Positions 43,628-52,464 of a stretch of 64,000 nucleotides of DNA are shown here, piece after piece. The translations under genes and the position numbers were made by a program. How positions within the stretch are numbered: the stretch's first letter is position 1; every line of letters starts with the position of its first letter. Source of the DNA: Bacteroidales bacterium (lineage in GTDB: Bacteria > Bacteroidota > Bacteroidia > Bacteroidales > DTU049); the NCBI GenBank assembly GCA_026418905.1, contig JAOAAK010000022.1, positions 29,010 through 93,009 on the forward strand, read 5' to 3'. Below the pieces are notes generated by a model. It did no database searches. It had not been told where the DNA came from and saw nothing but the letters and a program-made list of their open reading frames with translations.

Positions 43628-45523
43628 ATGAAAAAATTTCTTCTGTTCCTTTTTTTATTCTTTTCAACCCTACTTGTAAGTTTGTCCATTATTAGAATGT
43701 TATTTTTAGTATGCAATCATTCGTTTTTCCCTCCTATATCATTCTCTGATGGATTATGTATCTTACTTTATGGAACTCTATTTGATCTTTCGGCTATATG
43801 CACTTTTTTCCCATTCATTTCTTTTTTTTGGTTTTTACCACCTGTATGGATGCAAAAAAGAATCCTTAAGTTCTTAACAACTTTCTTTTTTATCTTAGCG
43901 TTTTTTTGTATGATGGCTCCATCATTAGTAGATGTAGCTTATTATTCCTACAATTTGAAACGTCTTACTTTTGAGATACTTGACTTTGTGGGGACTGTTA
44001 AATCGGAATTTATCAAACTTTTTCCCAGATTTTTACTTGATTATTGGTGGCTTGTTTTGCTTTTTATTGCACTTCTAGCTATTGGGATTTACTTGTTTAT
44101 TCGATTAAGAAATGCTTTCGCAGTCATTTCGCGACCATACGTTTTTCAGCTAGGATTTGTTCTTTTTCTTCATTTTTTTCTTATTATCGGTGCCCGAGGA
44201 TCAGTTGGTTATAAGCCTTTGAGCATCCTTTCTGCTTCAACTTTTACGGGTGCAGAATATAGTCATATCGTTCTTAATTCTACCTTTACTATCATAAAAA
44301 CTATGGGCAAAACCGATTTATATTCTGTGTTTTTCTTTGATGATGCATTCGCTGAGCAATTATATCCATATTGTAAATCAGGCTTTCGAATTTCTCAAAA
44401 TACGCCAGCTATACAAAAAAATGTTATCATCATTGCAGTAGAAAGTCTTTCTTCAGCTTATATGGGTTTTATCAGGCAAGATGGAATCACTTACACACCT
44501 TTTTTAGATTCATTGTGTCAGGTCTCTTTAGTATTTCCATATGCTTTTGCTAACTGCAAGCGAAGTATCGAAGGTATCCCTGCCATACTGAGTGGATATC
44601 CAGCTTTAACACATACTCCTTTATTGGTTTCTGCTTATGCATGTAATACTCTGCCAAGTTTATCGAAGGTGCTTCACTCAAATAATTATCATTGTGTTTT
44701 TTTTCATGGCGGAAGAAAAGGCACCATGATGCTGGATAAGTATACTCAAAGCATTGAATTTGATCAATACTTTAGCTTCAATGACTATCATGGTAATCAA
44801 AGCGACTATGACGGTTATTGGGGAATATATGATGAACCATTTCTTCATTTTACTATTCAAAAAATAAATAATTTACCACGGCCTTTCTTTGCCTTCATCT
44901 TTACCTTATCATCTCATCATCCATATAGACTCCCTCAAGACAAGAAAAATTTTTACCATCCGAACGATGAACTACCTATTTTATCAACTATTCGTTATGC
45001 GGATTACAGTTTGAAACAATTTTTTAAAGAAGCCTCTCAACAAACATGGTTCCGGAACACTATTTTTATCATTACAGCTGATCACACAGCCCAAATGCCT
45101 TCTGGTTGTTTTCAGCATTTTCCTTTTAATCAAGCTCTCCCCATCATCTTTTACGATCCCTCCAATGACTCAATTAGAGGAGTTTCCCCAACGTTAACTC
45201 AGCAAATTGATATTTTTCCCTCTATCATTGACTACCTAGATTTACAAGATACTGTCTGTTGTTTTGGCAACAGTTTTTTTAGTAATTTAGATGCAAGATT
45301 TGCTGTGATGTACGTGTTCCCCAATGTAGTTGCAGTTTTTCCCGATACGACTTACATTATACTTCACCCAGATGGTAAAACGAGTATTCATACTTATCCA
45401 CGCTGTTTAAAATTCCCGATTCAAAGCCAAAATCTAAACCAAAATGAATCTATTAACATCTTCAAAGCATTTTACCAACAATACGTACATCGAACCAAGA
45501 AAAATTTACTATGGAGGAAATAA
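43628..45523 (+). CDS. LTA-synthase-like membrane sulfatase/phosphoglycerol transferase
   Basis: The N-terminal third has about five hydrophobic helices, then an extracytoplasmic alkaline-phosphatase-fold domain begins near residue 265. Metal and catalytic positions are visible: Glu272 in IIIAVESLSSAYMG, a nucleophile position in CKRSIEGIPAILSGYP (Ser313 where Gram-positive LtaS has Thr), HHPY in SSHHPYRLP and Asp485-His486 in TADHT. Enzymes of this family transfer glycerol-phosphate or phosphoethanolamine to lipids or glycans; the substrate here is unknown. The start is ATG 43628. Its end overlaps the lipid kinase gene by 13 bases. Confidence 0.9.
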   Translation: MKKFLLFLFLFFSTLLVSLSIIRMLFLVCNHSFFPPISFSDGLCILLYGTLFDLSAICTFFPFISFFWFLPPVWMQKRILKFLTTFFFILAFFCMMAPSLVDVAYYSYNLKRLTFEILDFVGTVKSEFIKLFPRFLLDYWWLVLLFIALLAIGIYLFIRLRNAFAVISRPYVFQLGFVLFLHFFLIIGARGSVGYKPLSILSASTFTGAEYSHIVLNSTFTIIKTMGKTDLYSVFFFDDAFAEQLYPYCKSGFRISQNTPAIQKNVIIIAVESLSSAYMGFIRQDGITYTPFLDSLCQVSLVFPYAFANCKRSIEGIPAILSGYPALTHTPLLVSAYACNTLPSLSKVLHSNNYHCVFFHGGRKGTMMLDKYTQSIEFDQYFSFNDYHGNQSDYDGYWGIYDEPFLHFTIQKINNLPRPFFAFIFTLSSHHPYRLPQDKKNFYHPNDELPILSTIRYADYSLKQFFKEASQQTWFRNTIFIITADHTAQMPSGCFQHFPFNQALPIIFYDPSNDSIRGVSPTLTQQIDIFPSIIDYLDLQDTVCCFGNSFFSNLDARFAVMYVFPNVVAVFPDTTYIILHPDGKTSIHTYPRCLKFPIQSQNLNQNESINIFKAFYQQYVHRTKKNLLWRK

Positions 45524-46407
45524 GCACCTATCGCCGAATTATTATTATCAACCCTATGGCTGGCAGAAAAAAACAAACATCCTTGCTTATTAATAAACTC
45601 ATTGACTTTCTTGAAAAACAAAATTTACGAATTCCTGTCAAATTTTCTGGCTATACAGGTCATGCACGCGAAATAACTCGTGATGCCATTGATAAAGGTT
45701 ACAAACATTTTATCGTCGTTGGAGGGAATGGTACTCTTCACGAAGTTGCTTCCGTTCTCATTCACTATCCCGAAACAACATTATCGCTGGTTGCTGCTGG
45801 AAGCGGTAATGGACTAGCTAATCATCTAAAAATTCCCAGTGAACCAGAAAATGCCCTGATGATCGCATTACGCTCTCAAACTACATCAATAGATATTGGA
45901 TGGATCAACGACGTACCCTTTTTCAGTGTCGCAGGTATTGGCTTTGATGCTTATATTGCCAGACGATTTTCTTATTCACATCGCAGGGGATTCCTTAGCT
46001 ATGTTAAACATGTCATGCTTGCTTATCCTTTTTATAAGCCTAAAATTTATACCATAACTATAGATGGGAACACCATCATTACAAAAGCTTTAATGATAAC
46101 TTTCGCTAATTCCAACCAATACGGAAATTCAATTTCTCTAGCGCCTGACGCAAGTTTATCTGATGGAATGATCGATCTCATTGTTATGAAAAAAGTTCCT
46201 ATATGGTTAGCTATATTTCTTTGGCCTTTGCTTTTTATGAAGATCTTACATAAAACTTCGTTTGTTAAAGTCTATCGTGTTCGTGATGTAATCATTCAAT
46301 TACATCAGAAGGATTATTTACATGTCGACGGTGATCCTTTTCCACTTCGAAGTCGTTCGTTAAAAATATATGTTCAACCTCAATCTCTTCGTATCAGTAT
46401 ACCTTAA
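45511..46407 (+). CDS. Diacylglycerol/lipid kinase family protein
   Basis: The protein has the DAGK catalytic fold: IIINPMAGRKKQTSLLI at the N-terminus, the nucleotide-binding motif VVGGNGTLHEVASVLIHYP (GGNGT where GGDGT is the rule; Asn73 in place of Asp), AAGSGNGLANHLKIP, and the C-terminal DGMIDLIVMKKVP. Family members phosphorylate diacylglycerol or related lipids in the inner membrane. It overlaps the LTA-synthase-like gene, which produces diacylglycerol when it transfers glycerol-phosphate, so recycling of that product is a plausible link. Length is 298 residues. Confidence 0.9.
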   Translation: MEEISTYRRIIIINPMAGRKKQTSLLINKLIDFLEKQNLRIPVKFSGYTGHAREITRDAIDKGYKHFIVVGGNGTLHEVASVLIHYPETTLSLVAAGSGNGLANHLKIPSEPENALMIALRSQTTSIDIGWINDVPFFSVAGIGFDAYIARRFSYSHRRGFLSYVKHVMLAYPFYKPKIYTITIDGNTIITKALMITFANSNQYGNSISLAPDASLSDGMIDLIVMKKVPIWLAIFLWPLLFMKILHKTSFVKVYRVRDVIIQLHQKDYLHVDGDPFPLRSRSLKIYVQPQSLRISIP

Positions 46408-46419
46408 ATTATTAAAATC

Positions 46420-46758
46420 ATGAAAAAAAATACGTTTAATGATTTTTCGGAGCTTTTTAATATTCTATCTGAAGAAGAAAAAAACTATTTGATTGAAAAA
46501 AAACGTGAGGAAGCTCATCGGTTGACCTTGGATCAATTCGTAATTAGGGAAGAAAAAAGGAGTAATGGAAAATTTGTCACCATCATTGAAGGTTTCTCTT
46601 GTTCCGACCATTTAATAGAAGAATTTGCTCACCAAATCAAACAATATCTCGCGGTCGGTGGAACTACGAAGAACGGTCACCTAATCCTACAAGGCAAAAT
46701 AGCAGATAAAGTAATCGATTACTTAACAAATTTGGGATATAATGCAAGAAAAAAATAA
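46420..46758 (+). CDS. SUI1/eIF1-like translation initiation factor (YciH type)
   Basis: The C-terminal 75 residues have the SUI1 fold: KFVTIIEGFSCSDHLIEEFA, then the loop KQYLAVGGTTKNGHLILQG and IADKVIDYLTNLGYNARKK, matching the YciH/eIF1 pattern GVGGTVKDGEIEIQG. The N-terminal 35 residues are charged and helical (LSEEEKNYLIEKKREEAH). YciH-like proteins can weakly discriminate start codons in vitro; their bacterial role is unclear. It lies 12 bases behind the lipid kinase gene. Confidence 0.9.
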   Translation: MKKNTFNDFSELFNILSEEEKNYLIEKKREEAHRLTLDQFVIREEKRSNGKFVTIIEGFSCSDHLIEEFAHQIKQYLAVGGTTKNGHLILQGKIADKVIDYLTNLGYNARKK

Positions 46759-46994
46759 TCATTTAAACAGGACTGAATTTTCGGCTAATTGAACACACTT
46801 CTCTTTTTTTAAGATTCAATAATATATATTTAAGTTACTTCAATACTTAAAATACTTAACTACTTTGAAAGAAAATCCATAATTACGCAACTCCTATGTA
46901 AGGCTTGTTCCTTACGTCCATTTTACTTTGGTCACATAAAGCATTTATTCGAAACGTGTAAGATTAGTTCAACAGATTTACCAGTAAAAATTTA

Positions 46995-48080
46995 TCATGT
47001 TTGAACAGGAAAATATTTCTTTTTAAACCAAAATGCAACATTGACTAATCCGATCATCACAGGTACCTCAACCAGAGGTCCAATAACGGCAGCGAATGCC
47101 TCACCTGAGTTCATCCCAAAAATAGCAATAGCAACAGCTATTGCAAGCTCGAAATTATTGCTGGCAGCAGTAAAAGAAAGCGTGACCGATTGGCCATATG
47201 TGGCTCCTATTTTTCTGCTGATCAAAAAAGAAGTAACGAACATGGTCACAAAATAGATCAGCAGTGGAACAGCAACCAATATCACATCCAAGGGAATTTT
47301 GATGATGTATTCACCTTTGAGTGAAAACATCACAATGATGGTAAACAATAAGGCAATCAATGTTATAGGACTAATTGTAGGAATAAATTTTTGATGATAC
47401 CATTCTTTGTTTTTAATCCTAATCAGTATGAAACGCGTGAGGAAACCCGCTATAAAAGGAATACCCAGGTATATGAATACACTTTCGGCAATTTGTCCGA
47501 TAGTGATAGTCTTCACTGCGTCATTGGTAGGAAGTCCAAACCACCCTGGAAGGACTGCTATGAAAAACCAAGCATAAATAGAAAAGAAAATAACCTGAAA
47601 GATGGAATTGAAAGCAACCAATCCTGCTGCATACTCAGTGTCACCTTCAGCAAGCTCGTTCCAAACAATTACCATAGCAATGCAGCGAGCAAGCCCAATC
47701 ATGATAATGCCATACATATAAGACAAATTGCTGTTGCCCGGGCCTGGAAATGCAACAAACATTAGTATTGCAAGGACGAACATAAGGAGTGGACCGATTC
47801 CCCAGTTAAGTACCAAAGAAAGCAACAAAACCCTCCAATTTTTAAAAACGTCTTTTAACTCTTCGTACTTGACTTTAGCTAATGGTGGATACATCATAAG
47901 TATAAGTCCGATTGCTATCGGGATATTGGTTGTGCTTTCTGGAGTAGATTTTAAAGAATTCCAAAACTGAGCTATAGACGGGAAAAAATAACCACTGAGT
48001 ACACCAACTGCCATCGCAAGAAAAATCCATAAAGTCAAGTAGCGATCAAGAAACTTTAACTGTTTTTTTTGTTTTTCCAT
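46995..48080 (-). CDS. acr3: Arsenite efflux transporter, ACR3 family
   Basis: ACR3 proteins pump arsenite out across the inner membrane. The 361-residue chain has about ten helices and the family pattern: [40 protein letters not shown] with the functional Cys near residue 133, [18 protein letters not shown] and [17 protein letters not shown]. No arsR repressor, arsC reductase or arsA ATPase lies next to it, so it stands alone. The promoter is 23 bases upstream of the ATG. Confidence 0.95.
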   Translation of the reverse strand: MEKQKKQLKFLDRYLTLWIFLAMAVGVLSGYFFPSIAQFWNSLKSTPESTTNIPIAIGLILMMYPPLAKVKYEELKDVFKNWRVLLLSLVLNWGIGPLLMFVLAILMFVAFPGPGNSNLSYMYGIIMIGLARCIAMVIVWNELAEGDTEYAAGLVAFNSIFQVIFFSIYAWFFIAVLPGWFGLPTNDAVKTITIGQIAESVFIYLGIPFIAGFLTRFILIRIKNKEWYHQKFIPTISPITLIALLFTIIVMFSLKGEYIIKIPLDVILVAVPLLIYFVTMFVTSFLISRKIGATYGQSVTLSFTAASNNFELAIAVAIAIFGMNSGEAFAAVIGPLVEVPVMIGLVNVAFWFKKKYFPVQT

Positions 48081-48410
48081 TATAGCTTTTTTTATTCATG
48101 CAACAAAAGTAATCGTTTTCTCATTACGAGTATTACAAGTGATTAAGGATTAAAAACGCACAATAATCTTATTTCCATGCAAATGTCGCCAATAAAAAAC
48201 CCTATAGAGTAACACTTTTTATGATTTGAGATTATCCTAGAAAGATACAGATAAATTGCTCACTAATCATAAATGATAGCACATATGATTTCTTGCAATA
48301 TGAAAATATTTTACATCAATTTGATTTAAAAAAACCTCTATTAAAATTTTTGTGAATAAGAAAATCAATACAAAATGTCCTTAAATTCGGCAAATCAAAA
48401 GTAATTCAAG
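48081..48410. other. Intergenic stretch, 330 bases
   Basis: It holds the acr3 promoter at its left end. The rest is AT-rich with short AT palindromes and no open frame with a recognisable product, and I see no ArsR-like operator with convincing dyad symmetry. Confidence 0.6.
48104..48111 (-). promoter_or_regulatory. -7 promoter element of acr3
   Basis: TACTTTTG on the minus strand, 23 bases before the ATG at 48080. Confidence 0.55.
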
Positions 48411-48494
48411 TGCCCGGAACAGGACTCGAACCTGCACATCCTCACGGATACTAGTCCCTGAAACTAGCGCGTCTACCAATTCCGCCATCCGGGC
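48411..48494 (-). tRNA. tRNA-Leu (CAG)
   Basis: On the minus strand: acceptor GCCCGGA/TCCGGGC with discriminator A, D-arm GGCGGAATTGGTAGACGC, anticodon stem CTAGT/ACTAG around TTCAGGG (anticodon CAG), the long class II variable arm and T-loop GTTCGAG. CCA is not encoded. It follows the Leu(GAG) gene by 10 bases and is probably cut from the same transcript. Confidence 0.95.
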
Positions 48495-48504
48495 ATAAAA
48501 AAAG

Positions 48505-48588
48505 TGCCCAGGACAAGACTCGAACTTGCACGCCCTTGCGGGCACTACCCCCTCAAAGTAGCGTGTCTACCAATTTCACCACCTGGGC
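48505..48588 (-). tRNA. tRNA-Leu (GAG)
   Basis: On the minus strand: acceptor GCCCAGG/CCTGGGC with discriminator A, anticodon stem CTACT/GGTAG around TTGAGGG (anticodon GAG), a long variable arm and T-loop GTTCGAG. CCA is not encoded. It is the first tRNA of the pair, 11 bases behind a -7 box. Confidence 0.95.
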
Positions 48589-48599
48589 ACTTGCATGTG

Positions 48600-48607
48600 C
48601 AAAATTA
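48600..48607 (-). promoter_or_regulatory. -7 promoter element of the tRNA-Leu pair
   Basis: TAATTTTG on the minus strand, 11 bases before tRNA-Leu(GAG). Confidence 0.6.
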
Positions 48608-48632
48608 TACTTTTTTAAAACAACATCAAACA

Positions 48633-49379
48633 TTATTCTTCCGTAACTCTCTGACGAATAACCTCATATAGGATAATACCAGCACTAACCGAAACATTAA
48701 GCGATTCTACGTGCCCAAGCATTGGAATGCTAATCCAGTCGTCTGAAATTTTCATCAACTCTGGAGAAATTCCTCTTTCCTCATTGCCGAAGATAAATGC
48801 CACAGGTAAAGTAAAGTTTTCCCGATAATAAGTCTTATTAGCCTTATCAGTTGTGGCATACACTTTTATGCCACTTTTTTGCAAATACTTTACCGCTGAT
48901 ATAAGATTTGAACTACGTGCAACTGGAACATGCAACAAAGCACCGGCACTGGCCTGAATCGCATCCGAAGTAACAGATACACTGTTTCTCTCAGGTATGA
49001 TAATTCCTGTTACACCTGTGGCTTCACAACTTCGTGCAATGGCACCAAAATTTCTAACATCTGTTATTTTATCCAAAATAACAAATAAATGGTTTTCTCC
49101 TTTTTCGTAAGTACGTATAACCAATTCCTCGAGCGAGGCGTATGTAATTTGCGTAAGTGTTGCAACGATTCCTTGATGATTCTTTTGTGTTAAAGAATAT
49201 AATTTTTCAATGGGAACTTCTTTAACAACTACTTTTTTTTCTTTAGCAAGTTCAAGAATTTTTCGGAGAATCAATTTTTTTTCAAGACCACGGGCAATAA
49301 AAATTTGATCTATGAGAGCGTCACTTTCCAAAGCTTCTAAAACACTATGAAACCCATAAATTAAATTTTCTGTTTTCAT
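48633..49379 (-). CDS. rlmB: 23S rRNA 2'-O-methyltransferase, TrmH/SpoU family
   Basis: RlmB methylates G2251 of 23S rRNA with SAM. The SpoU fold shows all three motifs: NFGAIARSCEATGVTGIIIP, FIFGNEERGISPELMK and SIPMLGHVESLNVSVSAGII, which form the trefoil knot. The N-terminal 75 residues are the L30e-like RNA-binding part (IYGFHSVLEALES). Length is 248 residues. It overlaps the GWxTD gene by 4 bases (ATGA) and is the last gene of the alaS operon. Confidence 0.95.
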   Translation of the reverse strand: MKTENLIYGFHSVLEALESDALIDQIFIARGLEKKLILRKILELAKEKKVVVKEVPIEKLYSLTQKNHQGIVATLTQITYASLEELVIRTYEKGENHLFVILDKITDVRNFGAIARSCEATGVTGIIIPERNSVSVTSDAIQASAGALLHVPVARSSNLISAVKYLQKSGIKVYATTDKANKTYYRENFTLPVAFIFGNEERGISPELMKISDDWISIPMLGHVESLNVSVSAGIILYEVIRQRVTEE

Positions 49380-50599
49380 CTTCTCCAGATTTCTATCATA
49401 TTATACCAAATATCCCTGTATTGAGAATTTCTTTCCAACACGTACTCGTAGAGTTTCGGTAGGATTTCTCTTTTGATAAACCTAAATTGCATAGACATCC
49501 AATTGTTTTCCTGTCCGTAGACCCATATCTCACTTTGATCATTTCTGTACACACTTCCTGGAGGCCCCATGACCACATAGATCATACCTCTGTCCGTTTT
49601 CCATCCCTCCACGTGGTTGGTAAAAAGCTCATTGGCTCTGACTACTCGATGATAAAAACGACGAATGAGCTGGCGAGCCATTTCTTCCGTACCTCCCAAT
49701 TTTAACCAGAATTTTTCCACTTTTTCTGCTAAATTTTCACCCTGAAACAAATCATCATATTCTTTCTGAGTCGTTATGTATCGCATGGGATATGCCATTG
49801 CTTCGTATGTATTCACCATAGGAAAGTCTTTTTTGGTTACAAGCCAAGCATATATTCCATCTTCCGAAGCTGATCTTAAAACATACAAGCCTTCTTTCTC
49901 TGCAATAAAGCTATATAAATACGTGCTATCTTTTTTAATCTGAATAGAAGTTTCCGATGTAACTCTCCACACTGGAGAAGATACCGCAAATGGTGGATCT
50001 GGAAAATCAGCAAATGTACAATGAGTAATGTTAAAATCAGTAGGCTGTTTTTCTAAATAAAACTTGATCGTATCGTATAATGAAACGATTCTCCGTTGAT
50101 TGTAACATAAGGGAAAATGATTTTTTTCGTTTACGTATAACAACTTTTCAAAAAACCACACATATTGAAAAGTTTTGTTTTTGTGTAAATCAGTTATTTC
50201 AATTAAGGCATGAATAGGATAAAGAAAAGCTGGTCTATATTTTATAATGATGAATGTATCGGGTGATGAAGAATTTATGGGTAAACTATGAGAAAAACTA
50301 AATGAATCAAGAATAGCGCTTTTTTTCATTGACCGAAAAAGCAACACCCTTACCCTTAGCAGAATTTGATACTGATTATTTTCATTTTTACTTAAAAAAG
50401 AAGAATGACGAAAAACAAACCTCAAAGCCGTAACGTTAGAATCCTTTCCAGAATTTATTTTAGTTTCGAAGTTACTTAAATCAATCAAAGGTGACTGAAA
50501 ATTTTCATCATAATTTTCAGCCAGATTTACCGAAGGAACATAAACAGTCGTAACGCAAGAACATAAGAAAATGAAAAGTAAAAAAAAATGCCTGTTCAT
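49376..50599 (-). CDS. GWxTD-domain lipoprotein
   Basis: The signal peptide ends in a lipobox (FLLFIFLCSC), so it is membrane-bound in the envelope. The first 270 residues are beta-rich. The C-terminal domain has the defining motif EGWKTDRGMIYVVMGPPGSV, with YRNDQSEIWVYG, the GWxTD signature common in Bacteroidota and Acidobacteria, and no known function. It lies between recR and rlmB with 4-base overlaps on both sides, so it is firmly in the alaS operon. Confidence 0.92.
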   Translation of the reverse strand: MNRHFFLLFIFLCSCVTTVYVPSVNLAENYDENFQSPLIDLSNFETKINSGKDSNVTALRFVFRHSSFLSKNENNQYQILLRVRVLLFRSMKKSAILDSFSFSHSLPINSSSPDTFIIIKYRPAFLYPIHALIEITDLHKNKTFQYVWFFEKLLYVNEKNHFPLCYNQRRIVSLYDTIKFYLEKQPTDFNITHCTFADFPDPPFAVSSPVWRVTSETSIQIKKDSTYLYSFIAEKEGLYVLRSASEDGIYAWLVTKKDFPMVNTYEAMAYPMRYITTQKEYDDLFQGENLAEKVEKFWLKLGGTEEMARQLIRRFYHRVVRANELFTNHVEGWKTDRGMIYVVMGPPGSVYRNDQSEIWVYGQENNWMSMQFRFIKREILPKLYEYVLERNSQYRDIWYNMIEIWRR

Positions 50600-51231
50600 T
50601 TATTGAGCGTTTTAGCATGAAACTGATAAGGTATGCGTTGTTTAATGCTCTGAGCAAGTGTAAGTTCATCCATGTAATCCAATTCATCCCCAACTGAAAT
50701 TCCTCTTGAAATGGTAGTAAATTGAATGGGAACATTCATTAATTGCTGATAAATAAAAAAACTCGTATTATCACCTTCGATGGTTGCTGGCAAAGCAAGA
50801 ATAATTTCTCTGATTTCTCCAGTTTGTATCCTTTCAAACAGAGTGGATAAGTGCAACATGGTGGGAGTAATGCCATCGAGAGGAGAAATAAGACCCCCGA
50901 GGACATGATACAAACCTTTGTATTCTTGAGTTCGTTCGATAGCTATTACATCTCTAACATCTTGCACGACACACAAGATATCCCTATGGCGATTGGGATT
51001 GGAACAAATAGAACATATTTCTTCATCACTGATGTTATGACAAATTCTACAATACTGTATATTTTCTCTTAAATCATGAATAGATTTAGCAAGGGAACGA
51101 GCAAGAGCTTTATCTTGTCGTAAGATGTGCAAAGCCAATCTAAGAGCTGTTCGATAACCTATACCAGGTAAGCGAGATAAATCCTCTACAGCTTTCTGCA
51201 ATACTTTTGATGGCAAATCATTAAGGTTCAT
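50596..51231 (-). CDS. recR: Recombination protein RecR
   Basis: RecR helps RecF and RecO load RecA at gaps. The HhH part is LSRLPGIGYRTALRLALHIL. The C4 zinc finger uses Cys61, Cys64, Cys73 and Cys76 (CRICHNISDEEICSICSNP). The TOPRIM domain follows (DILCVVQDVRDVIAIERTQE, YHVLGGLISPLDG, LALPATIEGDNTSFF). Length is 211 residues. It lies 6 bases behind the TPR gene. Confidence 0.97.
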   Translation of the reverse strand: MNLNDLPSKVLQKAVEDLSRLPGIGYRTALRLALHILRQDKALARSLAKSIHDLRENIQYCRICHNISDEEICSICSNPNRHRDILCVVQDVRDVIAIERTQEYKGLYHVLGGLISPLDGITPTMLHLSTLFERIQTGEIREIILALPATIEGDNTSFFIYQQLMNVPIQFTTISRGISVGDELDYMDELTLAQSIKQRIPYQFHAKTLNK

Positions 51232-51237
51232 GACGAA

Positions 51238-52464
51238 TTATTTACTCATTCCACAGGCTCTTTCATACGCTTTGTCTGCTCCAGGATACTTTAAATCGAC
51301 AGCTTTTTTCAGATCAAGACATGCTCCCTTTGAATCACCCTGCATATCTTTGATAGCACCCCTATAAAAGTAGGCTCTACCTCCTGCTCCGTACTTTACG
51401 GCATTGTTTAGGTCTTCGAGAGCTTTGTCGTATTGTTTTTTGTCGAAAAAATAGACGCCACGACTCTCGTAAGCTTCAGCATTTTTCGGATTAAGCTGAA
51501 GAACCTTGTTGTAGTCAGCAATAGCTGCTGTTTCCTTTCCTTTAAGCACTTTACTTTCAGCTCTTCGAAGATATGCTTCCTCATAAGATGGCTGCAAAGA
51601 GATGGCTTTATTGAAGGAAACGATGGCTGAATCGTGTTGTTGCAATTTCATAAAAGCCAAGCCTCGCCATAACCAATATCGAGAATGTTTTTTATTGACA
51701 CCTATTAAAAAATTGGCTGAATTTAAAGCATCCTGATACTGCTCAAGCTTCATAGAAAGGTTAAATAAATGTATGTGTAAAGTACTATCATTCAATCCAA
51801 GTTTTTTAGCTTGCTTCAGATCGTCAAAAGCATTCTGCCACTCTTCTTTTTTCATGAACAGTATGCCACGGTGGTACCATGCATCTGCCATAGAAGGGTT
51901 TTTTCCAATTATTAAGGAAAACTGATCAAAAGCTTGTTGATCTTTCCCCTGCAAAAAAAAGATCTTTCCTTTCATCACTTCCCACGAAAGCTGATCATCC
52001 AATTCTTGTATTTTAGTAATGTCTCTCAAAGCTTCATCATATTTTTGATCTTCCATGTACCATTGAATACGAGTCCCATAAGCATCCTTAAATCGAGGAG
52101 CTAATTCGATGGATTTCGAAATATCCTGATAGGCTAAATCTTTTTTTTGAGCATCACGATAATAAAGAGAACGATAGAAAAATGTCAGATAATAATCCTT
52201 ACGTTTTTGCAATGAAGTTTCGTAATCTTGTAGAGCTTCATTTTTTTTACCAAGATCAAAATAGCATTTACCTCGTTGAGTATATGCCTCATAATAATAT
52301 GGGCTGATTTCGATGCATTTGGTAAAATCAGCTATAGCTTCTTTAAGCCATCCTTTCTTCATCTTGTCGAGACCAGCATCATAATAGGCATTAGCAGTTT
52401 GCGTAGGTGTTTGTGCCCGTATGACATTGATTAAAACAACAACAAAGTAGACAAGGTTTTTCAT
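51238..52464 (-). CDS. TPR-repeat exported protein
   Basis: After a signal peptide (MKNLVYFVVVLINVIRAQ) almost the whole 408-residue protein consists of TPR repeats, about ten, such as AIADFTKCIEISPYYYEAYT, YRGKCYFDLGKKNEALQDYE and NKAISLQPSYEEAYLRRAES. The TPR superhelix mediates protein contacts in the periplasm. It has no enzymatic motif. Its start overlaps the alaS stop by 4 bases, so it belongs to that operon. Confidence 0.93.
   Translation of the reverse strand: MKNLVYFVVVLINVIRAQTPTQTANAYYDAGLDKMKKGWLKEAIADFTKCIEISPYYYEAYTQRGKCYFDLGKKNEALQDYETSLQKRKDYYLTFFYRSLYYRDAQKKDLAYQDISKSIELAPRFKDAYGTRIQWYMEDQKYDEALRDITKIQELDDQLSWEVMKGKIFFLQGKDQQAFDQFSLIIGKNPSMADAWYHRGILFMKKEEWQNAFDDLKQAKKLGLNDSTLHIHLFNLSMKLEQYQDALNSANFLIGVNKKHSRYWLWRGLAFMKLQQHDSAIVSFNKAISLQPSYEEAYLRRAESKVLKGKETAAIADYNKVLQLNPKNAEAYESRGVYFFDKKQYDKALEDLNNAVKYGAGGRAYFYRGAIKDMQGDSKGACLDLKKAVDLKYPGADKAYERACGMSK

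Noticed and set aside
46898..46915. GTAAGG-CTTGTT-CCTTAC hairpin between SUI1 and acr3
   Set aside because: Six-base stem without a T-run on either strand; too weak to call a terminator.
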